This document shows, piece by piece, positions 29,443-39,279 of a DNA stretch of 64,000 bases. Location: positions 95,649 through 159,648 of the forward strand of contig NZ_JACYUD010000010.1 in assembly GCF_014841565.1 (NCBI RefSeq), given 5' to 3'. Origin of the DNA: Rhizobium sp. CFBP 8762 (GTDB lineage Bacteria > Pseudomonadota > Alphaproteobacteria > Rhizobiales > Rhizobiaceae). How positions within the stretch are numbered: position 1 is the first letter of the stretch; every line of letters begins with the position of its first letter. The translations under genes and the position numbers were made by a program. The notes under the pieces were generated by a model, which did not search any database, was not told the DNA's origin, and saw nothing but the letters and a program-made list of their open reading frames with translations.

Positions 29443-32400
29443 CGTCCTCGGTCTCGGCCGTCGCCCACTCGGCTACACGGGCCAGATGGTCGTATTCATT
29501 GCCGTAGTCACGCTCTTTCTGCACGATAAGACGAGAGACAAAGCCCCGCTTCCCGGTCGTCAGCAGTGCCAGAAGCTTGGTCAACTCATTGAGCGAATCC
29601 GCACCCAGTTGGGCGGCCGATTTCACGTCGGTGTTTGCCCTGACCGTTCGGCGATCGTTGTTGACCTCTTCAACCCGAAACCGTTCCCCGGGACGCAGGC
29701 GCACATAGACGAGACCCTGCGGTTGATGGATACCAACGGCACTGCCGAAAGCGCCGCCCTGAAGTGCCGCTGCCTCCAGCGACAATTGCGGGTCCAGCAA
29801 AGTAAACGCCTCGCGCACGCTGGGGCTTAACCCCGTCTTGTAATCGATGAGGTCTGCTCCGCCGGTCTTCAAAATATCGATACGGTCTGCAATACCCGTC
29901 AGCTTGATGCCGGAGACGCCAATTTCCAGCGAAGCGCGGCGCTCTGCAAACGTGTGTTTGATCAGTGGACGCCGCTCTTTCTCCCAGTTCAGGAAGGATT
30001 TGGCAACGCCCGCAAAGCGTGGTCGCCAGACGACATCGATATGCGCTGGCAGATTTTCAGCGTTGAACAGCTCGGTCATGATGCGCTGCATGGCAGCCTC
30101 GGCCTTGCCATCGGCAAAATCCGGCATCTCTTTGGTGAATTGCTCGATGATCGCGTGGTACAGCGAGCCACGTTCGGCAGCACCGGGGTCACGGTTAAAC
30201 GGGTCAACCGGCTGCACCCGCAAAATACGTTTGGCATACACCGCATACGGGTCACGCCGCAACTTGCCCACCTCACTGAAGGAATAGGATTTGGGTTGCA
30301 GGTCCAGCGGTGGTTTCGGCTCCGGGCGCTCGGCGATATCCTGATTGTCGCCATGGTCCAGAATTTGCGCCCATTCCAGATATGGTGTTCCGTTGTCTCG
30401 TAAAAGGTTAGCCAGCTTTGTATCGCCGACAGCCAACAGGCGCTGTAGCCAGCGCGACGCCACGGTGGGTGCAGACCCCTTGCGCAGCGACCGGGTAAAA
30501 ACAAGCTTTCGTGTCCCGCAAGCCATCTGAAAATCATGGGCAAGCTGGCCTATGCGCCGTTCCGGTGGCTCCAGTCCCATGGTTGTTTTCATCGTGCGCG
30601 ACAGGAACGGATCGTTGCGGGCCGATCCCGGCCAGGTGCCTTCGTTCAGCCCGCCGATCACCACCAGATCCATGCTCTGCAAGCGAGATTCGAGCGCGCC
30701 GAAGATGAACACGCGGGGATGGCGCATGGAGCGTGGCTTGATGGCTTCGCTGGCGGTCAGCGATTCCATGATGTCGCTCCACTGTGGGCCATCTGCTTCC
30801 ATCTGGCCTTCGGATTCAATAATGGAGCGCAGCAGATTGGCCAGCGCTTCACCGGCCTCTCCGGACCAAAGGGCGGACAGATCGCCGGTTTCATTCTGAG
30901 CCATGGCCTCCAGCGCTTCGCCAGTGCGCGTTGCCCACTCCGCCAATGTCAGCGTCATGGTCAGGCGTCGTCCGGTGCCGGCATGGCGCACAAAAGCCCC
31001 GGTTAGGGGTTCCACGGCTTTGGTCATGCGGCGGGCAAGGTCCATGGCCTCGCTGGGGGCTGTATCAGGCAGCGATGTGCGCCAGACCGGCGGCCTGTGT
31101 TCGGTTTTGATGCGCGCAAGTGCGCCCGTCAGCAGCGGCTCCAGATCGCAAATATCGCAAGTTCCAACGCTGCTGCGCAGCGCAATCAGTTCCAGTGCAT
31201 CGGCTGCCTGCCGGGCGACATCACGCGGCAAGCCAAAGCGGGCCAGCGGATGTTTCAGAACGGCGACGATGGCGACGGGATCACCGGGGCGCAAGGCGGC
31301 TTCCAGCAGCAGGCGCGTCAACGTTCCTTGTGGGGTAGCAGATAGCGGCGTACCGGCCGAATCATCGGCCTCGATGCCGAAGCGCATCAGTTCGCTCGCC
31401 ACGCGGCGGGCAAGGTCACGGTCCGGGGTAATCAATGCAGCCTGACTGTTCTCGTCTTCATCCAGACCAAGGCGGAGCGCAATGGCGATGGCCGTTGCTT
31501 CCTCGCGCTCATTTGGGGCTTCGATCAGGGCCACATCATGAAAGGCAGAGAGAATTTCGTCCGATGGCGTTTGCGTGCGGAAGGCCGACCAGTTGCTGGT
31601 GGCTTTGACCGGCAGCAGAGCCTGACTCAGAATATCCGTTCGGTGGGCGAGATCAGGCGCTACCGTGCCAATGGCGGGGATGCTGAGACGGTCCAGCCCC
31701 ATGCGCCGCAGCAGGCGGAAAAAGCCGTATTGCGGGTGGCTGCGGCTGGCCTGGTCCGGCTTTCCAGTTCCTGCAGCCATATCGGCGGCGATCAGTGTCC
31801 AGTCGTCATCGCTCATGGTCTGGTCCAGCCCCGGCAGCACGATGGTGCCATTGGGCAGAGATTGCACGGCAATCATCAGGTGCGCGGTGGCTGGAATGGA
31901 GCCTGTGGACCCTGCAATGATGATCGGCCCGGTGCTTTTACCCGCCAGCAGCCGTTCGGCTTCGGCCTCCAGAATGGCATTGCGGTGCCGGGCAGGAGAG
32001 GATTGCTTGAGTTCCGTTAGTCGTTCCGGCCAAAACGTGCTGGCGATTTTCAGGAATTCCAGTGTCAATTGCCACCATATGGCATGGTCGCTGGCATCCA
32101 GCGCGTCGAGGGCGTCCCAGCCCAGCTCTTCCGTTTCCATCGCATCGATGAGTTCGGAGAGGTTGCGGGCAAGCCAGATGGCGTCCGCAGGACTAGCCGG
32201 GGCCACCAGTGGGCTATCGGTGTGAATATCCAGAATGACCTTCGGCAACTGGTTGCGCCACGCCAGAATCAGCCGCCCAAGCTCGATCAACCGCGCGGTG
32301 TTGGACAGGGGCGGCACGAGGTCGAGAATGGCCGGTGTTTCCGCATCGAAAAACCCGCTGTCGTCATCGGTCTCGCCCAGCGCCCGGATAATGGGGAGAA

Positions 32401-32620
32401 TTGCCGAACGACCCCCAAGGCAATCCACAAGTTCGGAGCGCAGCACGCGGGCCGCGCGTCGGGTGGGCACGAAGATGGTTGCGCCCGCCAGCGACAGCGG
32501 ATCACCGGGATCATGCCGCAAGCCCGGCACCAGATCGCCACTGCAGAGATGGGAAACGAACGTCCGCAAAAAGGGCAGGCCGGACGGAATGGTAAAAACG
32601 TTTTGGCGTTGCTCGCTCAT
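29426..32620 (-). CDS. addB: AddB, subunit of the AddAB double-strand break repair complex
   Basis: 1064-residue partner of AddA with an inactive helicase-like N-terminal half and a C-terminal nuclease. FVPTRRAARVLRSEL near 51-65 marks the alphaproteobacterial AddB family. The helicase-like core includes VIGGLNEGTWPG, and the nuclease carries GIADRIDIL and LIDYKTG. It starts 55 bp after murU, across a RIME-like hairpin, and overlaps addA by 17 bp. Confidence 0.93.
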   Translation of the reverse strand: MSEQRQNVFTIPSGLPFLRTFVSHLCSGDLVPGLRHDPGDPLSLAGATIFVPTRRAARVLRSELVDCLGGRSAILPIIRALGETDDDSGFFDAETPAILDLVPPLSNTARLIELGRLILAWRNQLPKVILDIHTDSPLVAPASPADAIWLARNLSELIDAMETEELGWDALDALDASDHAIWWQLTLEFLKIASTFWPERLTELKQSSPARHRNAILEAEAERLLAGKSTGPIIIAGSTGSIPATAHLMIAVQSLPNGTIVLPGLDQTMSDDDWTLIAADMAAGTGKPDQASRSHPQYGFFRLLRRMGLDRLSIPAIGTVAPDLAHRTDILSQALLPVKATSNWSAFRTQTPSDEILSAFHDVALIEAPNEREEATAIAIALRLGLDEDENSQAALITPDRDLARRVASELMRFGIEADDSAGTPLSATPQGTLTRLLLEAALRPGDPVAIVAVLKHPLARFGLPRDVARQAADALELIALRSSVGTCDICDLEPLLTGALARIKTEHRPPVWRTSLPDTAPSEAMDLARRMTKAVEPLTGAFVRHAGTGRRLTMTLTLAEWATRTGEALEAMAQNETGDLSALWSGEAGEALANLLRSIIESEGQMEADGPQWSDIMESLTASEAIKPRSMRHPRVFIFGALESRLQSMDLVVIGGLNEGTWPGSARNDPFLSRTMKTTMGLEPPERRIGQLAHDFQMACGTRKLVFTRSLRKGSAPTVASRWLQRLLAVGDTKLANLLRDNGTPYLEWAQILDHGDNQDIAERPEPKPPLDLQPKSYSFSEVGKLRRDPYAVYAKRILRVQPVDPFNRDPGAAERGSLYHAIIEQFTKEMPDFADGKAEAAMQRIMTELFNAENLPAHIDVVWRPRFAGVAKSFLNWEKERRPLIKHTFAERRASLEIGVSGIKLTGIADRIDILKTGGADLIDYKTGLSPSVREAFTLLDPQLSLEAAALQGGAFGSAVGIHQPQGLVYVRLRPGERFRVEEVNNDRRTVRANTDVKSAAQLGADSLNELTKLLALLTTGKRGFVSRLIVQKERDYGNEYDHLARVAEWATAETEDDGDDG

Positions 32621-32634
32621 AGCGAAGGTTTAAA

Positions 32635-32675
32635 GCATTTCGCGTGAAAGCGGAATCGTTTTCAGCTGCGAATGG
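32635..32675. repeat. RIME-like hairpin element, copy 1 (murU-addB gap)
   Basis: GCATTTCGC and GCGAATG outer arms enclose GTGAAAGCG-GAAT-CGTTTTCAG. The overall layout (GCATT, inner GCG/CGC stem with a GAAT-type loop, AATG) is shared with elements at 49070 and 51651. Rhizobial genomes contain many such small intergenic palindromes. It may act as an mRNA hairpin inside the operon. Confidence 0.55.
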
Positions 32676-33395
32676 TCATTGTGCAAGGTTTCGCAAGGCA
32701 GTCTCGGCCTCGGCTACCGCTTCGGGTGTGCCAACGGTGATCCAGTGTCCTTGCAGCGTCATGCCGAATAGCCGCCCTTGGGCAATGGCCTTGTCAAAAT
32801 ACGTGTTGAGACTGAAAGCCCCATCCGGCGCGTCACTCAGCAATGCGGGTAGCATGATGAACGCCCCGGCATAGACGACTGGATTAGGCTCTCCCTCCCG
32901 GTATCGCGTCAACCGGCCATCCTCGGCATAAGAAAAGTCGCGTTTGCCGTTGTGCCCCGTGGTGTTTTCCAAGGTCACGCACAGCAGCAGCTTGTCCATG
33001 GTGTCAGGATCAAAGCGATCGGCAAGCTGGCGGAGATTGCTGGTGGACCCCTCGTTCACCCAGAACAAATCGGAGTTCATCACAAACAGCGGGTCGTCGT
33101 TCAGCAGTTCAAGACCTTTTTTCAGGCCACCGCCCGAATCGAGCAACATGTCGCGCTCATCGGAAATCAGAATGTCCGGTGTTTTTCGGCCCGCCAGATG
33201 AGCCTCCATCTGGTCTGCCAGATGGTGAACGTTCACAACCACGCGGGTGACGCCAGCCTCAACCAGCAAATCCAGCGCTTTATCCACCATGGGTTTGCCT
33301 GCGATTTTCACGAGCGGCTTGGGCGTGGTTTCGGTTATAGGCCGCATACGCGACCCAAGTCCGGCAGCCAGAATCATGGCGTTGCGAATGGTCAT
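32676..33395 (-). CDS. murU: MurU-like nucleotidyltransferase (N-acetylmuramate-1-phosphate uridylyltransferase)
   Basis: 239-residue sugar-1-phosphate nucleotidyltransferase. The signature LAAGLGSRMRPITETTPKPL begins at residue 9, with the catalytic Asp in FVMNSDLFW. In Pseudomonas, MurU makes UDP-MurNAc from MurNAc-1-phosphate produced by the AmgK kinase, bypassing MurA. Here the gene overlaps the amgK-type kinase by 4 bp, which supports that function; without this neighbour a mannose-1-phosphate guanylyltransferase would be equally plausible. The start at 33395 begins just before the signature. Confidence 0.85.
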   Translation of the reverse strand: MTIRNAMILAAGLGSRMRPITETTPKPLVKIAGKPMVDKALDLLVEAGVTRVVVNVHHLADQMEAHLAGRKTPDILISDERDMLLDSGGGLKKGLELLNDDPLFVMNSDLFWVNEGSTSNLRQLADRFDPDTMDKLLLCVTLENTTGHNGKRDFSYAEDGRLTRYREGEPNPVVYAGAFIMLPALLSDAPDGAFSLNTYFDKAIAQGRLFGMTLQGHWITVGTPEAVAEAETALRNLAQ

Positions 33396-34891
33396 TGCGG
33401 CAAAAGTCCTGTTTGAATGCACCAGTTGCGCAAAGGGGTAAGAGCATCGTGGGACAAGGCTGCACGAAGGTATGCCAGCGTTCGGGGCATATGGCGGATA
33501 TAGTCCGGCTTGCCATCCCGTTGCATAAGGCGCACCCACAGCCCAACCAGCTTGCAATTGCGCTGCGCAGCCATGATATGCCATTCGCGCTGAAAGGCCT
33601 GTTGGTCGAATGGGCCAAGCGCTGCTCTGGCATCGGTGTAAGCCGATAGTAGTGATTGCGCCAGCGCCGGTTGAATGGTGACGCGAGCATCCTGGGTAAG
33701 GGACGCAACATCGTAGGCTGTCGGGCCGATCATGGCATCTTGAAAATCAATAATTCCAACGCGGTCCAGTCCGGCCCTGTCATCGCGCCAGATGATGTTG
33801 GGCGAATGAAAATCGCGCAGCAGCAGGTTTTTCTCAGAGGACTGTGTCATTGCTATCAGCTGATCCCACAGGCCCAGATACGTCTGTCGCTCAACTTCGG
33901 TAGCCGGCTTGCCGCGCTTCCAGGGCAAATACCAGTCTATCAGCAATTGTGTTTCAATCCGCATCGCCGTTGCGTCGAAATCCGGAATAGTATGCTGAAT
34001 GCCGCTGGGCGTGCTGATGGTGTGCTCAACAGGCCTGCTGTGAAGCTGCGCAAGGCATGTAATGCTCTCATGATACCGCGATGCAATGGGCGCACCCTGC
34101 GCATCCAGAATGCCATCTGCGCCCAGATTTTCCAGAAGAACGAAACCTTGGCTGATATCTGACGCAAAAACCTCTGGTGCCGCAAGGCCAGCTTGGCGCA
34201 GATAGGCGGCAAGGCCCAGATACGGCACGACATTTTCTGATATGTGGGCAAGCTGCTGGTAATATTTTCCATCCATCAGAATAGGCCCGGGAGCCACCGT
34301 CGCAAAATCCATCAGGATCAGCGGAGTAGCGTCGCTATCGACACCGATGCGCTCATAGGCGCGGCTGGACGCGTCACCGCTCAAGTGCCGTCGCGTAGCA
34401 TTGGCATGACCGTTTGCGGCCAAAAAGTCGCGAATATCAAGGCTGCGGGCAATGCGCGCCCGTGCGGCAGCTGGGGCGTCAATCAGCAAGTGCCGACCGT
34501 CCCCCTCATGGGTAATATAAAGATCAACGCGTTGATCGGGCAAACGGTCATCGGCCTTATCCGGCCACTCCACCAGACAAATGCCGTCTTCAAGTGCCTC
34601 GTCAAAGCCGAGCTCATCCAGTTCAGATGGATCACCCAATCGATAGAGATCGAAATGCGCCACGGGGATTCTGAGATCGTAGGCCTGCACCAGCGTGAAG
34701 GTCGGGCTGGGCACCTCAAGGTCAGCATCATCGGCCAGGGCGCGCAGAAATGCACGCGCCAGCGTGGATTTCCCGGCACCCAGATCGCCATGAAGTGCCA
34801 CGCAATCGCCGGGCTTCAAAGCAAGAGCCAGATCCTCACCAAGCTGGATCGTGGCAGCCTCATCAGGCAGGAAACGTGACAGCGGGCTCAT
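33392..34891 (-). CDS. tsaE/amgK: TsaE-AmgK fusion: tRNA t6A ATPase fused to an anhydromuropeptide-recycling sugar kinase
   Basis: A 499-residue two-domain protein. Residues 1-145 are TsaE (P-loop GDLGAGKST at 35-43, PSPTFTLVQAY at 61-71, VAHFDLYRL), the ATPase of the threonylcarbamoyl-adenosine tRNA modification complex. Residues from about 150 are an APH-type kinase (GDASSRAYER at 172-181, LLRDFHSPNI, IIDFQDAMIGP) of the AmgK class, which phosphorylates MurNAc and GlcNAc in cell-wall recycling. The fusion is a known alphaproteobacterial architecture. It starts 2 bp after divL, on the ATG at 34891, and overlaps murU by 4 bp. Confidence 0.9.
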   Translation of the reverse strand: MSPLSRFLPDEAATIQLGEDLALALKPGDCVALHGDLGAGKSTLARAFLRALADDADLEVPSPTFTLVQAYDLRIPVAHFDLYRLGDPSELDELGFDEALEDGICLVEWPDKADDRLPDQRVDLYITHEGDGRHLLIDAPAAARARIARSLDIRDFLAANGHANATRRHLSGDASSRAYERIGVDSDATPLILMDFATVAPGPILMDGKYYQQLAHISENVVPYLGLAAYLRQAGLAAPEVFASDISQGFVLLENLGADGILDAQGAPIASRYHESITCLAQLHSRPVEHTISTPSGIQHTIPDFDATAMRIETQLLIDWYLPWKRGKPATEVERQTYLGLWDQLIAMTQSSEKNLLLRDFHSPNIIWRDDRAGLDRVGIIDFQDAMIGPTAYDVASLTQDARVTIQPALAQSLLSAYTDARAALGPFDQQAFQREWHIMAAQRNCKLVGLWVRLMQRDGKPDYIRHMPRTLAYLRAALSHDALTPLRNWCIQTGLLPQ

Positions 34892-34893
34892 GC

Positions 34894-37350
34894 TTATTCG
34901 GCTGCGGCAGAGTTGCGCAACTGGCCGGACGGAATGCGACACGTCACTTCGGTTCCCTCGCCCTCCCGGCTGCGAATGGAAACATTGCCCTTATGCAGGC
35001 TGACGAAACTATCAACGATGGAAAGGCCGAGACCCGCACCGCCATGCTGGCCGTGGCTTTCGAAGCGGTTGAACACCGTTTCGATCACATCCTGCGCAAT
35101 GCCGGGGCCATTGTCGTGGACGGTAAAGACAAGATCACTGCCCTCGCGCCAGCATTTCAGTGCAATTGCGCTGCCTTCGGGCGCGAAGTTGGCCGCATTG
35201 GTCAGAAGCTTGATTAGAATTTGCTTCAGGCGTTGATGATCGGCGACGATAGAGCCCAAGCGGTCCGGTGCCGTGATTTCGAGAATTACTGAATTTTCAT
35301 GTAGGCGGTCGGCCATTTGCGTGGCGATATCGTCAATCAGCCCGCCAAGGTCCACATCGCTGAAATCCAGCTCCATAATCCCTGCATCAACGGTCGCAAG
35401 ATCCAGAATATCGTTGACGATGGTCAAGAGCAGCGATGACGAGGTGGAAATATGATCCACATATTCTGCCTGCCGCTCACTCAAGGCGCTGATCGACGGG
35501 GTTTTCAACAAATCAGCAAAACCGATGATGTTGGTGAGCGGCGAGCGCAGTTCGTAGGACACATGCTGGACAAAATCGTTCTTGAGCGCATCGGCCTTGC
35601 GCAAGGCCTCGTTCTTGTCGGTCAGGGCGCGCTCGACGCGCACGCTGTCGGTGACGTTGACGAAGGTCAGCATGGTCTGGGCATTGGGCAGCGGAATGAC
35701 CGCGAAATCCAGAATGAGGCCCGTGCGCAGTTCCAGCACACCCTGCGAACTCGGGCGCTCATCATCAAAGCTGGTGATCATATGGCCGAAGCGCTTCCAG
35801 CCATCCGGCTGATCGTAGGATACCTGACAGGCGGCTTCCAGTGCACGAATATGGGTGTTGGGTTTGGCCTGCTCTTCAGTAATGCCCCACAGCGCGCGGA
35901 ATGCAGGGTTGGACAAACGAATGCGGCCATCCGGCCCAAACACTACCACGCCTTCAGACAGGTGATCGAACGTTTCGCTCTGCACCTGAACCAGCGTGTT
36001 ATAGCGCGTTTCGAGATCCACTTTCTCGGTGAGGTTCTCGAATACCCATGTCGCACCGCCCTGCGGCCGTGCGGTCGCAAACACGCGCAGGGTCTGGCCG
36101 TTCGGCAGGTGCCAGAGGTCGGTCTGCGTGTCCAGTGCACGGTAGACGACCAGCGCGCCGTCCTTCCACTGCTTCCAGTTCAACTGCTCGGGCAGCTTGC
36201 CGCCAGCGCGCAGACGGTCCAGAACCTCCGCATTATTGGGCTTGCGCTCCAGAAAACCGATATCCAGGCTCCAGAGTTGCTGGAAGGCCTGATTGTAGAA
36301 TTGCAGCCGCTGCTCACCATCGAAAATGGCAACAGGCGTGGCCAGATGATCCAGAGTTTCCGCGTGGCTCTTCAGCGTGCGAGCCAGCTCTTCGCGCACC
36401 GCTTCCTTCGCCGACACATTGACAGCAATGCCTGCGGTCGCATCGGCGACCTTTACGCCGACAACATCGAAGAAGGTGCGGCTGCCCGCCAGCACGGTGG
36501 AAATGGTGTCCCGGAACGGGCTGTTGGCGTCCAGTGTCTTCAGGCGATCACGCGCCGAGGTTTCCAGCAGTTCACGACCCTCGGCCAGTGCTGCCTCCGG
36601 CGTCTGTGCATCAACGGCGCGGGCATAGGCCGTGTTGACCCATGACAGCGACCCATCGGCCTGCCTTTGCCAAACGGGAAAATCCACAGCGTTCAAAAGG
36701 GTGTGCAAACCACTGATTGCAGCGTGAAACTTATCCCGCTCGATCTTCAACGCAGCGAGTTCGGCACGCAGATTGTTGAGAGCAACAAAGCGCACAAAGG
36801 CGCGGCCACCGGATACGCGGCCTTCCGTCTCCAGCACTTCACCACGCACGGTTTCCACCGTCAGATCAAAGCTTTCAGCATTGGTGCGCAGACGGTCAAT
36901 GGCTTTTTCCAGCTGGCCGGCAGACGCCGATTTCAGCCATCTGCCAAAAGCGAGGAAATCCCGATCTTCTATCGGTGCACCGGTCTCGCCCGGCAGGCGA
37001 CCCAGAAATTCGGGCTTGTCATCCAGACTGTCCCACACGACGATGCGGCGGTTATGATCGGAAATCAGCGCCTGAAAGCGGGAAATTCGCTGGTTGGCAT
37101 CCGACAGGGATGCACGAAGCTCCCTGTTTTCAAGATCTGCCTGATTGCGCTGGCGCATAAACCAGACGGCAGAGAGCGTAACGGCGGAAATGACGCCCAG
37201 CATTAGCGCGCCGGTCATCACCTCATTGGAGCTGAAAAGGGTTTCCGTCAGTCCTTCTGTTTGAGCAAGGGCAGGTGTCGCAGCTCCAACAAAGACACAG
37301 CTCGCTGCCAACCGACGCAAACGTTGAAAGGCAAGGCAAGAGCTTGTCAT
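34894..37350 (-). CDS. divL: DivL-like PAS-domain pseudo/tyrosine histidine kinase of the CtrA pathway
   Basis: 818-residue membrane kinase. MTSSCLAFQRLRRLAA and TPALAQ form a signal-like N-terminus, then a membrane segment near 45-65, several PAS-type domains (about 200-560), a dimerisation helix and a HATPase domain (LTNAANFAPEG, HDNGPGIA, GGAGLGLSI). The phosphorylation site, SHELRTPL in ordinary kinases, is SYELRSPL here, with Tyr599 in place of His (codon 35554-35556). That substitution and the layout are the mark of DivL, which controls CckA and CtrA in Caulobacter and rhizobia. The start is uncertain; a longer frame extends to 37557 but lacks family support. Confidence 0.88.
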   Translation of the reverse strand: MTSSCLAFQRLRRLAASCVFVGAATPALAQTEGLTETLFSSNEVMTGALMLGVISAVTLSAVWFMRQRNQADLENRELRASLSDANQRISRFQALISDHNRRIVVWDSLDDKPEFLGRLPGETGAPIEDRDFLAFGRWLKSASAGQLEKAIDRLRTNAESFDLTVETVRGEVLETEGRVSGGRAFVRFVALNNLRAELAALKIERDKFHAAISGLHTLLNAVDFPVWQRQADGSLSWVNTAYARAVDAQTPEAALAEGRELLETSARDRLKTLDANSPFRDTISTVLAGSRTFFDVVGVKVADATAGIAVNVSAKEAVREELARTLKSHAETLDHLATPVAIFDGEQRLQFYNQAFQQLWSLDIGFLERKPNNAEVLDRLRAGGKLPEQLNWKQWKDGALVVYRALDTQTDLWHLPNGQTLRVFATARPQGGATWVFENLTEKVDLETRYNTLVQVQSETFDHLSEGVVVFGPDGRIRLSNPAFRALWGITEEQAKPNTHIRALEAACQVSYDQPDGWKRFGHMITSFDDERPSSQGVLELRTGLILDFAVIPLPNAQTMLTFVNVTDSVRVERALTDKNEALRKADALKNDFVQHVSYELRSPLTNIIGFADLLKTPSISALSERQAEYVDHISTSSSLLLTIVNDILDLATVDAGIMELDFSDVDLGGLIDDIATQMADRLHENSVILEITAPDRLGSIVADHQRLKQILIKLLTNAANFAPEGSAIALKCWREGSDLVFTVHDNGPGIAQDVIETVFNRFESHGQHGGAGLGLSIVDSFVSLHKGNVSIRSREGEGTEVTCRIPSGQLRNSAAAE

Positions 37351-37784
37351 GCGATTGCAGAAAGAGTGCACAGCGGTTTTCCGTCCAGCAACGCGCCAAA
37401 CCAGCACATCATTGTCTTTCAGCATTCGGTGGAGGCGATGAAAGACATCGGTCTTCATCGGGCACTCATCCACGTCGCGCTGCCGCCTGATCCGGCTGCG
37501 TCGGTATTCCAATATCATCCCCGGTCTGTCTCCGTCTTCTTTGCCGCTTGCCGACAAGACATCCCAATGTCACCAAAGCACGCAACGGTATGAACACGAG
37601 CGGCCGCTTTGGCATGTCAGTAGTTTCAACACAACAGGCGCTGTGTCGCACACGAATCAACTGCCTAAAACATACTTGCTTCACCATTTGGCGGGAAGGG
37701 CAGAGCCGAAAAAAGACGCCCTAACCTTTGTCAAGGTCAGGGCGCCTGCCGTACTGCTACATGTTGTGGATAACGGGTTTTCGA
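37351..37784. other. 434-bp gap between divL and ahcY
   Basis: Non-coding apart from a possible longer divL 5' end. It contains the ahcY terminator at 37709-37746 and presumably the divL promoter. I see no CtrA box (TTAA-N7-TTAA), no tRNA and no credible small gene; short frames on both strands have unlikely composition. Confidence 0.6.
37709..37746 (-). terminator. Intrinsic terminator after ahcY
   Basis: On the minus strand, GCCCTGACCTT and AAGGTTAGGGC (one G-T wobble) form an 11-bp stem followed by GTCTTTTTTC. It separates the chvI-ahcY unit from divL. Confidence 0.83.
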
Positions 37785-39185
37785 TCAGTATCTGTAGTGA
37801 TCTGACTTAAATGGACCCTTCGGGCTGACGCCGATATAGGCCGCCTGCTCCTCGCTCAGCGTGGAAAGTTTTGCATTCAGCTTGGCGAGATGCAAACGGG
37901 CAACTTTCTCATCCAGATGCTTGGGCAGGATATGAACGTCCTTGCCGTATTCCTCCGACTTGGTGAACAGCTCGATTTGCGCCAGAACCTGGTTGGAGAA
38001 CGAGGCCGACATGACGAAAGATGGGTGGCCGGTGGCGTTGCCAAGGTTCAGCAGACGTCCTTCCGACAGCAGGATCATGCGGTTGCCCTTGGGAAACTCG
38101 ATCATATCGACCTGTGGCTTGATGTTGGTCCATTTCAGATTGCGCAGCGAGGAAATCTCGATTTCATTGTCGAAATGGCCGATATTGCCAACAATCGCCA
38201 TGTCCTTCATCTCGCGCATATGCTCGATGCGAATGACGTCCCGGTTTCCGGTGGTGGTGATGAAGATATCAGCCGTGGATACGACGTCCTCCAACTGGAC
38301 GACTTCAAAACCGTCCATCGCGGCCTGCAACGCGCAAATCGGATCGATTTCCGTTACCTTCACGCGCGCGCCGGCACCCTGAAGAGAGGCCGCAGAGCCC
38401 TTGCCGACATCGCCATAACCGCAGACAACGGCAACCTTGCCTGCCATCATCACGTCCGTACCTCGGCGAATGCCGTCCACGAGCGATTCCTTGCAGCCAT
38501 ACTTGTTGTCGAACTTCGACTTGGTAACGGAATCGTTGACGTTGATTGCGGGAAAGGGCAGCAGGCCCTTGGCATGCAACTGGTACAGGCGGTTCACACC
38601 CGTGGTCGTTTCCTCACTCACGCCGCGGATTGCATCACGCTGCTTGGTGAACCAGCCCGGCGATGCGGCCAGACGCTTCTTGATCTGCGCAAACAGAACT
38701 TCTTCCTCGTCCGAGCCGGGATTGGACAGCACGTCCTCACCAGCCTCAGCACGCGCGCCTAAGAGAATATACATGGTGGCATCGCCGCCATCATCCAGAA
38801 TCAGGTTCGACAAGCCACCATCGCGCCACTGAAAGATCTGGTCCGTATAGGTCCAGTATTCTTCCAGTGTTTCACCCTTGATGGCGTAGACGGGAATACC
38901 CGCGGCGGCAATGGCTGCGGCAGCATGGTCTTGTGTGGAGAAAATGTTGCAGGAAGCCCAGCGAACCTCTGCGCCGAGCGCCACCAGTGTTTCGATCAAC
39001 ACGGCCGTCTGAATGGTCATATGAAGTGAGCCGGAAATGCGCGCGCCCTTCAACGGTTGCGATGCACCAAACTCTTCGCGGCAGGCAATCAGGCCCGGCA
39101 TTTCGGTTTCGGCAATGGTGATTTCCTTGCGGCCATAATCGGCCTGACCAATATCGGCGACCAGATAGTCGTTCGTCGTGCTCAT
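37785..39185 (-). CDS. ahcY: AhcY, S-adenosylhomocysteinase
   Basis: NAD-dependent hydrolysis of S-adenosylhomocysteine to adenosine and homocysteine, which removes the product inhibitor of methyltransferases. The 466-residue protein has the N-terminal substrate domain ([22 protein letters not shown]), the Rossmann loop [12 protein letters not shown] and the C-terminal KSDHYRY. The start is ATG at 39185, giving the standard length. A 22-bp perfect palindrome sits about 70 bp upstream in the gap after the HPr gene, so ahcY probably has its own regulated promoter even though it lies downstream of the PTS genes. Confidence 0.97.
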   Translation of the reverse strand: MSTTNDYLVADIGQADYGRKEITIAETEMPGLIACREEFGASQPLKGARISGSLHMTIQTAVLIETLVALGAEVRWASCNIFSTQDHAAAAIAAAGIPVYAIKGETLEEYWTYTDQIFQWRDGGLSNLILDDGGDATMYILLGARAEAGEDVLSNPGSDEEEVLFAQIKKRLAASPGWFTKQRDAIRGVSEETTTGVNRLYQLHAKGLLPFPAINVNDSVTKSKFDNKYGCKESLVDGIRRGTDVMMAGKVAVVCGYGDVGKGSAASLQGAGARVKVTEIDPICALQAAMDGFEVVQLEDVVSTADIFITTTGNRDVIRIEHMREMKDMAIVGNIGHFDNEIEISSLRNLKWTNIKPQVDMIEFPKGNRMILLSEGRLLNLGNATGHPSFVMSASFSNQVLAQIELFTKSEEYGKDVHILPKHLDEKVARLHLAKLNAKLSTLSEEQAAYIGVSPKGPFKSDHYRY

Positions 39186-39256
39186 AAAGCTCTCCACGCT
39201 GGATGTCCCTAAAAGGGCAGGTGGTTCGTCTATCAGGAAATGCCGTTTTGGGCAAC

Positions 39257-39278
39257 GATATAAAGAAGTCTTTATATC
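39257..39278. promoter_or_regulatory. 22-bp palindromic operator upstream of ahcY
   Basis: GATATAAAGA-AG-TCTTTATATC is a perfect inverted repeat (10-bp arms, 2-bp centre), immediately after the HPr stop codon and 72 bp before the ahcY start. It has the size of a winged-helix (for example ArsR-type) binding site. Regulators of the S-adenosylhomocysteine cycle are ArsR-like in several proteobacteria, so a SahR-type site is plausible but unproven. Confidence 0.65.
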
Positions 39279-39279
39279 T

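Noticed and set aside
35452..36645. Long plus-strand frame antisense to divL
   Set aside because: Shadow of the divL coding sequence; low-complexity translation and no motif.
39186..39279. S-adenosylhomocysteine riboswitch upstream of ahcY
   Set aside because: The gap is short and dominated by the perfect DNA palindrome; I could not draw the conserved riboswitch core.
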